This document shows positions 35,401 to 45,369 of a stretch of 64,000 nt of DNA, piece by piece. Under the pieces are notes generated by a model. That model did not search any database. It was not told where the DNA came from and worked only from the letters and a program-made list of their open reading frames with translations. Both the position numbers and the translations under genes were made by a program. The stretch comes from Nectonema munidae (lineage: Eukaryota; Nematomorpha; Nectonematoida; Nectonematidae): contig JAUIRK010000953.1 in the NCBI GenBank assembly GCA_030549495.1, positions 1,578,001 through 1,642,000 on the forward strand, written 5' to 3'. Position 1 is the stretch's first letter. Every line of letters begins with the position of its first letter.

Positions 35401-38400
35401 TTTGCCAAATTTCGGACAAAACATTGAAATCCGAATTCGCTAATTCGTGCTTAAACGCTATCGAAAATTCCCCCTTACCTGAAAACAAAGTGAACAAAGA
35501 TTTCAACATCAATCAATTACACATAATGTTTGCCAAGGCGTATTGGATCGGTGAGTACTTTTATTTTATAGCATTTTTTTCCTTCAAAACTACATCTATT
35601 TTTCAACCTGTTTGTTTATGTTCCTAGTTTTGAACTAAACATATTTTTACCTTTTTTATTATCCTTTGTTTTCCATTTTTAAAAGTCTCTTTCCAAAAAG
35701 AATTAGCTCTACATTCGGCATAGCCTCTTCAGGCTACTAATAACACTTAGTCCTTGATGTTGCATTTGTTTATCGAATGTGTGTAGTTATTCGCTACAGA
35801 GTTTTTAGTTTGATATACTGCTACACTTTCTCGTCATCTTGTTTATGCAAAGCTTTTAAAGCGTAGAAATCCAGCAATAACAAGAGTCTTTTCAAAGTCA
35901 TAGTTGATATATACGCGTAGGATTGTTGTGAGCAATGATCCCTAGATTTCTTAACCTCATGCATTAATGACTTTAGAGCGAAGAGTTCTATGAAGTCGTT
36001 GCCTAAAGCACCACTTTCATTCATATTAAATGTATGACATTGTGCGCAGTCCTAGGTCCGAGTATTTAACTCCTTTTTTCCAATCACAAAGTTGGACACA
36101 AGTTGTCAATTTCACCACTCTTTCACAAATAATATTATTTAAATCGTTGTTGATTGTAGAAATGCAAAACCTTTTTTACAATTAAAACCCCATCTAAAAG
36201 TCTTTTGGCTTAACTTTGTGTCAAACTGGGAGATCGAGCTAAGACTTGCGCTCCCCACAAAGTATGTTTTATCTGTGTTGAAGAACGAAGACTATGATGC
36301 AAACTGTGTGATCATTTACATTTGTGATCGCGATGTCATCGCGTGAATTTCCTGCAAAATACTACTTTGAAATGAATTTTTATTTGCAAATAATATTTTT
36401 TAATTTAATAAGGTTATTATCTCTCGCTTAATTTTTATATTTTAGGAAAGTTGACGATTTCTTTAAAGTTTACAAGCATTTGATGAAATTTTAATATTTT
36501 GCCGTGTTCTCTTTTTAGATAGAGATTATGAGTGTGCCAGATATCACTATGTTCGTTCTTCTGCTGGAGAAGCTTTTGCAGAAATGCTGATAGCATATTC
36601 TTTGTCTCATGGCTATCCTTCTGAAGTCGATTTATTCATCACGCAAGCAGTTTTTCAGTAATCAATCTGATATATATATATATTAACATTTTTGCCCCCT
36701 ATCCTAACCTTTTTTTTACAATGATGCGTCAAGTTCTAAAAAATATAGCGTGTTCTAAAGCAAATTATTAAACGTGTGTAGAAGTTTTACGTCTATATTC
36801 ACACATCTGTCATGCAGAATTTGGTTTTACCAAAACTTTCCACCCTAATTAATTTTACTTATTTTTCAATTCTTTTGATATTATCTTTGGGCATAGTGAA
36901 TGTCCATATTTAAACTATTAACTAACGCTAAATTTTTCGAATTTTTCTACCAAATCTTGGATCAAGTGTAAGATTTTGAAAATTCCATGCAATTAGATAG
37001 AAATAAATCTCATCAAAAAAGAATGGTTTTCAACCCCATTTTCACTTCATCATAATGTTTGGCATCTTAAGAAAAGGTGTGACCAAATTCTTAATCGTAT
37101 GATATCATGAAAAAGGAAACTAAACCGATTTACAATGTTCAAAAACTAGCTACAATAATTTTCGTTTTGAATAAAAGTGTTCATTTATGTACATTTCGTT
37201 TAATCCTTTGTAGAGTTTGATTTTTTGGAGACTTATCTTCTCCTTTCTTTTTAAGCGATTTTTAAATAATCTTCTAATTATTTTTATTATTTTGCGTCGA
37301 AGCGAAGTGGACAGCAATGTAAGCGTTTTTCATAATCTTCTTCACTTTTATAATGATCAATACCTAAAAGCTTTTTTAAAAAAAACTTTTTTTTATAAGT
37401 TTTAATTTTCTATTATGATCATCTTTTATTTGTCATTTTTGTAGTTTAGTTTTTTAGGCTTCTTCTATCTTAATTAATTTTTTAATTTTTTCTCTGTGAG
37501 CACTTTAAATGTAATTGACTAGTTTATATATAATATTACCTAATGTTTTTGAGAATAAGATATAAAATGAGGAAACCTGTGAATAACAACCACCTGTCAA
37601 TAGCGGCCACAATTGTAGTCTCCCTTGAATGGCCGCTATTGACAGTATAAAGTTAAATGTTTATTTTTGTTATAAAATCCAATATAACGTAGCATGTATG
37701 TATATTCTATGTTTATAAAATGATTATTCGGATAACACTATTGATTATGATGTAAATTGGATCTTTAAAATGTTTTTGTGTAAGCAAAAATTTTAAACAA
37801 ATAATCATGATATGAAAATATCAAATAGTACATTTTTGGTGATATGAATTGAAAAAATACTGAATATAAAAGACATAAAACCAACATTTTCTTCAATGCG
37901 TTATTTCAAATCAAAAATATGAAATAGATTTGACGATAAAACTTTTATTTCTTATTATTTTTAAAATAATTTTTTAAAATTTTACAAATACGATTTTAAA
38001 AATTCACAAGTCCATTAAATTTTAATTGATAAAAGATATCTATTTTTACATATGCATACCTCAAGGCTACCCCCGGGGTAAATATATTTTTTCGGAGACC
38101 ACGTTCTCAAGAATAAAAAAGCAACGGGGGGCGCCTCCCTAATTTTCATCCCTTGTTCGTTCACGTTTTTAAATTCCAAAATATTGACAAAACTTTTCTT
38201 CGTTATAAAAAAATATATAAATTTAAATATAAAAGTTAAACAATAATAATTTTCATTACACCTTTAAAATTTTATCCAAAAAAATAATTTTAATATCCCA
38301 GAGGAGTCCAATGACTGGTTTAGTCCCAAGCAAACGCTCATGCTAAATTAATCATTCATTTCTAATAAGAGTATATCTTTTCATATTGGAATGAGATAGA

Positions 38401-41400
38401 CTTCATCTCCCATCGATTGCCCTCATTGTGGCATTCACTTTCTCCTAACTTTTTTTATTGATGAACTTTGATTAATTTTTTTTTTACAAAACATCAATTA
38501 TTTCACCTCTCTAGATCTTTTCATTTTTTTAAGGTTTCTTTGTCTCAGCAATTACCCCACAGCTGCCATCGTCTTCAATCACTACGTTACCGGACATCCA
38601 TCAGTTCAAGCTGTTGAAATTCCTTTTCAAAAACCCCTTTTCAATTTTCTATACTTCTTATTAGAAGCTATCAGAACGTACGAAACATTTCTCCAACCTT
38701 ATTCTAACAATATAAAGCAAATAAAATGAAAATATAGAAATACTATTGATATCATTAGTACTGAAACGGAAAATTTATAGTAAAAAATGCTCCTTGATGT
38801 GAGAAACAAAAATAAGAAATAGTAACCACGATGAAAACAGAAATGTTAGCAAAGAAGTAGAAAGAGACAAGCACGCAAGGGAGCTCATAAGCACAATGCG
38901 CAGAGTTGTTCTTGTTATAATCAGCATTTGTTACCTTAATTCTAGACATAGCCTGTCAGTCTACACATACGGCAGTGCCTCATTTGACCGCTCTACAATG
39001 TATGCATGTGTAATGTGTATAGGTATGTAATCCAAAATATTAGTTTTGAATAATAATAATAATAATCAAAATCATCCGTTGAGTGTTCTTTTCTTAAAAT
39101 ATTTTGGTTGAAGGGGTTTTTAGAAGAAGGTGGAGTCTACCAGAATTATATTTGGTAAAACGGAAGTAGTGGTATTTTTAGTAACATAGTGGAAAAGATA
39201 TAAGATCATGCGATCAGAATAATTTTCAAATTTGTTTACTTTAGAAGCTTTTGAATTGATGCCTTGTGATAATTGAATGTTTAATAAACATCATAAAAAA
39301 CATTAAGACAACCTTTGTTGAAAAATAGAAGCAATTTTGAAATGTAAAATGTCTCATTAACCCGTTAACGACCAGAATAATCAGACGATATCTAATGTAA
39401 AGCAGAAGATTTGTATTAAAGAGCTTAGATAAACGCAGACGATTTTATTTTTGTAAAGTCGACTATAGTCGACATCGGGCGTTAACGGTTTAATAAATTA
39501 TGATGTAAAAACATGAATTTCTTCGGTCTTACCTTCAATTCTGTTTTTTATGGGAGAGTAAATTTGTCCTACACAGCCTAAAAGTCTTTCCTTCACTTTC
39601 AATAGAGGAAGGAGGGCAGGACTAATATCTTTCTTACACTATTCAAATGGAGAATCATCATTATTTATTCTTTTATCAAAGTTTGAATAACTTTGTTTCA
39701 TTTTCCAATTATTCTTTCTTTTTATCACGATTTTTTTTAACAGATATCTATTTTTCCTTATTCAAAAGTCAAATTCAAATGTTTTATCCTTTTATAACAT
39801 CCATTATATCTTTTATATCCTTATATACATGAAATGCAATTGCTCTTATATACTCTCTACACCAGGTGTGGCTAATCTTTCCTAGGATATGCGCCAAATA
39901 TGTTAATCCTATATTGCTAGGCGCCAAAAATGTATTTTTCTTCCCCTTTCTAAATATACCTTTAAAAGTTTAAAATGAGTTTAAAGAACATCTTTGCAAA
40001 ATAAATAATCAAATTTTTCTTTTTAGTACAATTTATTCTTTCAAATGTTAGGATAGTAAATTTAAAAAATAAACAATAAACAGAGAATTTATGGCATTTT
40101 TGAAATGTGTTTGATCATGATAATGAAATTTGGAGTTACTTTCAGTAACAGAAAGCCTTAAGCAACTATTCAAGTTTCAATCTGTTTTAGCATGATTTAT
40201 ATTTGTTGTTAATCTTTATCATTGAAAATTTTTGTGTGCAAACCTCTTTCTTTCCTGCAAATCTTCCCTAGGCCAGAGTTTTTTTTCGTCAAAATTGCTA
40301 AGATATATTTCTAGCATACATTTTTACATTGTTATTTCAAATGAGGAAAGTTGTTTAGATCTAATTTTTCCACTTGGGTGATGAATGACTTCAACTTCAA
40401 TTTAAATGCATTAACACTAAAAAATTTTACAAAATAAAAAATTTTTTTTTAGTAAACTTAAAATTAAAGCTTTAAATAATTATAAAGTTTATATTGATGA
40501 ATTATATTTTTTTTAATAAATTTAAAATTGTATTTTATTTTTTATGATTTATCCACGACAACAAAATTGCAATTTTAATTTGAAAATCATTTTATTATAA
40601 AATTTATTGAAGTTCGGATGAATTATTATTTGTTTATGTGCTCATCAACGGTTTGGCGGAGATTGTCAAGAAAGCTAAAAAGCAAGAAAACACATATATC
40701 ATTTACACATGTCATTTTACAAGTTTCTCTATCTCTCTTTAAGCTTAATTTTTCTTCATCATCATGCGCTTAATTAAAAATGAAATATGGTGAGTAATAT
40801 AAATTCCTATTGTGCGTATGAAATATAAAATGAAACATAAATACTACAAATGTAAAGAAAGTAATTAGTGATGATGAAGAAATCTGCAAGCGAGTATTTG
40901 CAGATTTGTAAAATGACATGTGTAAATGATTTATGTTTCTTCTTGCTTTTGTAGCTTTCTTGGCAATCTCCTAGAACCGGCTCAACTCAAAGGATGGGTA
41001 ATAGTTTCAAAATTTGTGATTTTACTTTTTTAAGCCATTTTTTGTGATGTAATCTATTTAAAATGTTACTGAATTTCATTTAATATTTTTTTATTTTAAA
41101 GAAAGGCCAAGCTGGCAGTTTTTTCCATTCTCGTTGAAAAGTACAAAATCTTATTACAAAGAGATCCTTCTTACTGTGACGTATTTCTTTGCTACTTCCT
41201 TATTTTGAAAAATGAATAGATAAAGAGGATTTATTTTTAAGGGCTTGTATTAGAAAACTACACTAAGTTCATTATTTCTATAGTTAAATGTGCTATTCAT
41301 TTCAAATTTTGATCAAAGAATAAAACTATAATATGTATAATCATTTAAATAAATATAAGAGTATGAAGTACTAGAAAAAAGTATTATTCAAAAAAGAAGA

Positions 41401-44400
41401 ATATTAATATCAACAGTTGGCTAAACACAAAAAACAATATGAAATCAGTTTAAATGAGCTTTAATTTAATTAATATTAAGCGTGGATTAATAGTGTTTCT
41501 GATTGTGCATAAAAATTCAGAATAAAAAGCTGTAATTTTTTGGATTTTTTCATTTTTTTTTCTAAGTATGTATGCATTTATGACCCATAATTTCGCGCCA
41601 AATTCAAAAATATTAAACACTAAAATTAAAAATATATCATAAATCCAATATAATCCCATAATAGTAATTTGCATCCGCATTTACTCAAATGTCAAACTGT
41701 ACCAGAATGCTATAATAATGATATATAATGATTGTGACTGCAGTGTACACGCATCTGTGTATTTGTTTTGTACTTGAAACTAGAAATGTATTTTAAAACG
41801 GGAGGGATTTCTTAAAAATGTTCGTTCTGTTATCCTCATGAAATCATAGGGAAATGACCAGGATGTGAATGATGGGTATATTCACTCATTATACCTATGT
41901 TTGCCAGTTTTTTACAGTATCAAAGTTGAACAAAATTAGTATTGAAAAAGTCAAGATCAAAATTTTGTATTTTTGAAGATTGCATTTTTATTCTAAAAAA
42001 AAAGAGATAACCAAACATATTCTGAGTTAAATTTGTATAAACTGCTTTTTTTTTAAATTTAAGATTGGTGAATGAAAAACGGGGACTTCACGTAGTGCTT
42101 CGGAATAAAATTTTTGTTTGCTTCCTGTTGAGTCTTTGAACCTCAGTAAAGCCTTAATTTTGCTTCAGCAGATTGCTTAGCGGTGAAAGGGTTTGCAACT
42201 GAACCCGTCGTCATCTTGAGTTCAATGTGTTCCCTGTTGTGACATCCATGTTTATCCAATTTCATTTAATATTTTTCTTCCCTTGGATTCAATAAATTTA
42301 GATTTAAAGCACAGTGGCATTTTAGAGTTTGGTAGGGAATCGAGTATTTATTCTTGATGTTTTTAAAATATCTACCTCAAGTTCAAGTGAACCTCCTTAT
42401 ACAATAAGGAGTATATACTTGAGTATATAAATCATAATTGTTAAGACATCAATCAGCGTTCTTTCTTAACCTTGTAACATCGGAACGTGTAGTGTTACTC
42501 CACAGCGATCATTTAGACTAAAATGGATAGTTTTCAAATTCGAATTCGTAGTCTTTCTTTTTTAAGAAAAATACAGCACATGATAAAAAAGTAAATAAAA
42601 TTAAGCATTTAAATTTAATATTTTTTATAAATTAAACTTTTTTTAGCGTTAAATCTACTGAAATTGAGTGGAGATGCCTTTTCTACCATTTGAATACAGA
42701 CTTAACGCCATCTATCTTTCAAGAATGATATATGAAAACCAAAACATTTTATGTTTATAGGACTTATATTTTATTATTGAATGTATATATGTATGGTATG
42801 TAAACGTTTAAGCGAATCTACGAATGTATAACATCTTGACAGTTTTTTGTTTATCTAGAATTTATGTAAGGGCTCATTTTTCAGGAAACTTCTTTTATTA
42901 GATGAAATTATCTAAGGAAAGTTTAACCTGTAAAAATGATAGAATTGAGTGTTGATTAACATTTTTTACATTAAACTTTCGGATGTATATTGCATATAAC
43001 ATCTGTCGCATTCTGAACCTTTCTTTTCTCCATGTCTTTTGCAGGAGTTGTAGGAGAATTCTATTTTCTAACATTAAATATGTGCCCTTTGAAAATTGTT
43101 AAAACCTGTTTCTATAGTCAACGAACTGTTCTGCTAAAACTGGACGAGTCATTGGAGGAGCTTTTTTTTTGGAGGAGAATTTTTTTCAAAAAATAATTTT
43201 TAACTCCTTTTATTACTTCTGAAAATTGGAAAAAAAACGTGTGTCTTGAAATAATGAAAACATTGTGGATGTGTATATCTAATAAGTTTGTGATGTGTAT
43301 ATCTAATAAGTTTGTTGTACAACTGTTATGGTCCATTGCTTAGGACCATTGGTCTCTCTCCTGTTTGCTATGCTCACTTGAAAGAATATAAAAGATTTTC
43401 TACTTTTTCTTTGCATGTTGAAGAGTAATATAGTCCGTGAATGATGCTTGACGTGTAAAACAGATTTTGCTTTCTCACTCATTTGAGCTTAACATTTTCA
43501 AATCTGTTGCCTTATTTACCGTTCCAAGTATTGTGTAATTCAAAGGAGAGCCATATTCCACACAAAATGTAAAATGTGAAAAATAGTATCGTATAAATCC
43601 AGTCAACAAATCACTATGAACACTAAACGTATTACAAGATTGTCAGGTTTAAACTAATCTTCGTCCTAATGGAATTTCTAGTTTTAAAGAATAGTAAGTT
43701 TCGGAAGCATTAGAATAAAACATTTTGGTCGTAAATTGCGCAGTCTTTTTGGATCATACATCTTTATGGAACAGTTACCTCAGAATTTGATAATCTTGTC
43801 ATCCATTGTTACGATATTTTTTGACGTCTAAAACTGAGAATGTTTCAAAGAAATTATCTTCTTACATTTTCCAGTTTGGAGTCATGAAATCTTATAAAAA
43901 ATATGAATCACTTGAAACTAGAGATTCAGAGTTGTAGTCAGAATTGAAGGAATTAGAGGTTTTGAAAGAGCAGAGCTCGCACCAGAATCTCAGATATTGG
44001 AGTTTGAGGCGGAAATAAAATGCCCGGCTCCTACTCATAAAATTACAAATTATGTTATTATTCCTTCCGAACATTGTAAACTGTTCTAAGGAGGTTCACT
44101 TGAAGTTGAGGTAGATATTTTAAAAATTTAAACACATCAAGAACAAATACTCTATTCCCCACCAAACTCTAAAATGCCACTGTGCTTAAAATCTAAAAAG
44201 CTAATCTAGAATGAATAATCTCATTAAACTGGTCTAGCTTAAGTTTACATTTTAAAACTGTAATAGATAATGCTAGCCAATATAATTTGTTAAAATAATA
44301 ATGTTAAATCAACTTCGATCTAATTTTTAGATTTCCATTTTTCTAAAGTTTAATTTGGCAATCAATAATTTTTTAATATTTTTTTTAGTACTTAAGTCAA

Positions 44401-44997
44401 ATTGGCCAATTATTCTTTGGACTTAAGAAGCGAAAAAAAACAACATTTTTGGAAAAACTTTTGGGTAAGGGATTTATTTTTACATTTAAACTTTTTTCAA
44501 AAATGTTTTTAGCTAGAAAGAAATGTTTTCAAGACGCATTCAATATATAAGATGAATTCTCTTTCTTTATGTCCAGTTTTTGTTTAACTTAAGCAAATTA
44601 GACACTTATGAACCCTAATGGTAAATAAGATGAATTATTATTATTATTTATTTCAAAGCATTAGTATATTGAAAAATGAGAAAAAATTATCATCCTTTTC
44701 AAAACTTAGAGAATTAATGAAACTAATTATGCTTTTTATGTTTCTATGGTATATTCCTTTTCTTTTGCCATAAACAAACAAACGAATTGCCTACTTCCAT
44801 TTTCTAAAATCCTACAAAATTAATAGAGTATATAGATTTTTAGTAGTTCTTTTTGTGCGTATTATTTCTATTATTTCGTAATACAGCAAAATGCAGAAAC
44901 TATTATTTCGTGTAACTGTGTTTGAATCTACATTATTATTTGACCCTTTTTGTTCCCAGACAAAAGTGATCCATTATTTAACGATCTTTTAATTTAA
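26365..44997 (+). CDS. GET4: Golgi-to-ER traffic protein 4 homologue (GET4/TRC35), at least nine exons
   Basis: GET4 is the alpha-solenoid partner of GET5/UBL4A and BAG6 that hands tail-anchored proteins to the GET3 ATPase in the cytosol. Recognised exons: 26365-26465, 30336-30414, 35383-35550, 36519-36657, 38534-38677, 41102-41180, 44389-44464 and 44960-44997, all with GT/AG borders. Phases agree at every join except across the gap between the second and third listed exons, where one exon (about 25 residues, human NSAADLSMLVLE region) is not placed. The pieces align in order with human: KKNYYEAQLISKSLFYR (GDYYEAHQMYRTLFFR), LLYKGAILLLK, YECARYHYVRSSAGEAFAEM (CESRYHFLHSADGEGCANM), SEVDLFITQAVFQFLCL, ILLQRDPSYCDYLSQIGQLFFG. 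About 273 residues are seen, about 298 expected, against 327 in human. Introns up to 5 kb are full of repeats. Confidence in identity is high. Confidence 0.92.
27225..27310. mobile_element. hAT-like right end in GET4 intron 1
   Basis: The segment ends 'aaaaggttgacaaccactg', the inverted form of the CAGTGGTTGTCAACC start common to hAT elements. The other end was not found. Confidence 0.4.
28500..30335. other. GET4 intron 1 (right part): repeat-like, with a G-run
   Basis: Motifs of the form gata..cgagatc recur near 28557, 28854, 28914 and 29802, and a run of about 14 G lies at 29014-29027. No coding sequence is recognised. Confidence 0.35.
30336..30414 (+). CDS. GET4: GET4 exon 2
   Basis: Acceptor 'attaag', then (R)YSNQGMYENGLHLLYKGA and ILLLKEKQ|gtaagc, matching human [27 protein letters not shown]. 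The 79 bp restore phase 0. Confidence 0.85.
31344..31570 (+). repeat. Dispersed TIR-type repeat (family C), copy 1
   Basis: It starts 'cagtagcgtacctattttta' and contains 'ctatttaagtctaaaatatc'. It matches 47664-47912 in order and orientation. Its right end is lost. Confidence 0.55.
32350..32510 (+). repeat. tRNA-derived SINE (family A)
   Basis: 'aggttggttagatactgg', B box 'gggttcgatccc', 'atagttcgatacaagctgtg' and 'ccttctcgatgaaaacaccc'. It is close to the inverted copy at 12852-13067 and lies in a GET4 intron in the sense orientation. Confidence 0.7.
33095..33843. mobile_element. TIR element, 749 bp, ISL2EU-like, with TA flanks
   Basis: The left end is 'ccgtatatttcggtgtataa' and the inverted right end is 'ccgtatatttcagtgtaaaa'. 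Both sides are flanked by TA (33093-33094, 33844-33845). The ends look like those I remember for ISL2EU elements; the class is an inference. No transposase frame is inside. It lies in a GET4 intron. Confidence 0.6.
34155..34220 (+). repeat. Two long G-tracts
   Basis: Runs of about 10 G and about 14 G are about 30 bases apart, with a further GGGG between. They could form G-quadruplexes on the transcribed GET4 RNA, or mark a sequencing problem. Confidence 0.6.
35383..35550 (+). CDS. GET4: GET4 exon 4 (numbering assumes one unplaced exon before it)
   Basis: Acceptor 'ttttttttag', then MMQEIFCQISDKTLKSE ... NQLHIMFAKAYWI, donor atcg|gtgagt. It corresponds to human LENLAKVFSLMDPNSPER...RLHQLLALTLWKE. 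It enters with two bases of a codon (AA), so the preceding exon must end in phase 1. Confidence 0.85.
35640..36518. other. GET4 intron 4, nothing recognised
   Basis: No transposon end or RNA was recognised. The minus-strand open frame at 35821-36024 has no family features. Confidence 0.35.
36519..36657 (+). CDS. GET4: GET4 exon 5
   Basis: Reads (D)RDYECARYHYVRSSAGEAF ... HGYPSEVDLFITQAVF, donor TTCA|gtaatc. This is the best-conserved part of the protein. Confidence 0.92.
37594..37645. repeat. Perfect 16-bp inverted repeat (hairpin) in GET4 intron 5
   Basis: CTGTCAATAGCGGCCA at 37594-37609 is exactly inverted at 37630-37645, with a 20-base loop. It could be the paired ends of a very small transposon or a foldback of one end. 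Confidence 0.75.
38534..38677 (+). CDS. GET4: GET4 exon 6
   Basis: Acceptor 'tttttttaag', then (Q)FLCLSNYPTAAIVFNHYV ... PLFNFLYFLLEAIR, donor AGAAC|gtacga. Human has QFLCLKNKSSASVVFTTYT...PLLNFIWFLLLAV. Confidence 0.9.
39361..39489. mobile_element. piggyBac-like MITE, 129 bp, with TTAA target duplication
   Basis: The left end is 'cccgttaacgacc' and the right end 'gggcgttaacggt', inverted copies with two mismatches. Both are directly flanked by TTAA (39357-39360 and 39490-39493), as piggyBac insertions are. Near its right end is the 16-bp perfect palindrome GTCGACTATAGTCGAC (39458-39473). Confidence 0.7.
40648..40980. mobile_element. Foldback element, about 333 bp, in GET4 intron 6
   Basis: Arms of about 75 bp (40648-40722 and 40903-40980) are inverted copies. 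Shared stretches include 'catttacacatgtcatttta', 'agaaagcta' and 'ggagattg'. The inner part is also partly self-complementary ('ttcttcatcatca' against 'tgatgatgaagaa'), so the transcript would fold into one long hairpin. It ends 121 bases before GET4 exon 7. Confidence 0.7.
41102..41180 (+). CDS. GET4: GET4 exon 7
   Basis: Acceptor 'ttttaaag', then (T)KAKLAVFSILVEKYKILLQ and RDPSYCD|gtattt, matching human [26 protein letters not shown]. Confidence 0.9.
42297..44205. mobile_element. Element with about 110-bp inverted ends in GET4 intron 7
   Basis: The left arm (42297-42405) carries 'gcacagtggcattttagagt' and 'atctacctcaa', then 'caagtgaacctccttа'-type sequence. The right arm (44088-44205) is its inverted copy. 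The 1.7 kb between contains a 24-bp duplication (43268-43315) and no recognisable transposase. The element class is unknown; the CACAGTGG start recalls hAT or CACTA ends. Confidence 0.6.
43268..43315 (+). repeat. Exact 24-bp tandem duplication
   Basis: Two perfect copies of a unit starting 'gatgtgtatatctaataag'. Exact identity suggests a recent slip. Confidence 0.85.
44389..44464 (+). CDS. GET4: GET4 exon 8
   Basis: Acceptor 'ttttttag', then YLSQIGQLFFGLKKRKK and TTFLEKLLG|gtaagg; human has YLDRIGQLFFGVPPKQTSS...LLGNLL. The basic KKRKK is a local difference. Confidence 0.9.
44960..44997 (+). CDS. GET4: GET4 exon 9 (C-terminus)
   Basis: Acceptor 'gttcccag', then (D)KSDPLFNDLLI and TAA. The tail is shorter than in human GET4. 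Confidence 0.75.
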
Positions 44998-45090
44998 TTT
45001 ATCTGTTGAAAATTATGCTATAAAATCGTATTTATGTGCTTATATTCTGTATTTTAAGACTTTTATATTTTTTCAAAATTTTGAATATAA

Positions 45091-45096
45091 AATAAA
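45091..45096 (+). promoter_or_regulatory. GET4 poly(A) signal
   Basis: AATAAA lies 94 bases after the GET4 stop codon. Confidence 0.65.
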
Positions 45097-45316
45097 GCTG
45101 TTTTAAATCCAGTTCCAAAATGGCTACTATAAATGATTAACTATCCAGCTACAATGCTTCATTACTTAGGTGACTTCATGACAAACCTGAATGTTGAAGA
45201 TACTGAAGAAAGGAGTGTTTCGAATAATTCAAACGCGCAGATGCCGTCATCTTCCTCCAAGCACCCACTAAGCAACGTTTTAGATGACCTAGAAATTGAT
45301 TGATGAAAAGGCACAA

Positions 45317-45368
45317 ACAAACAAACATACATACATACATACATACATACCTACATACATGCATGCAT
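45317..45368 (+). repeat. Microsatellite (CATA)n
   Basis: 'acaaacaa' grades into repeated 'cata' units at 45326-45360 and then 'catgcatgcatat'. Open frames over it on the minus strand are artefacts of the repeat. Confidence 0.9.
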
Positions 45369-45369
45369 A

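Noticed and set aside
39862-39960. Possible hAT end (ccaggtgtggctaatctttc)
   Set aside because: No matching inverted end or target duplication was found.
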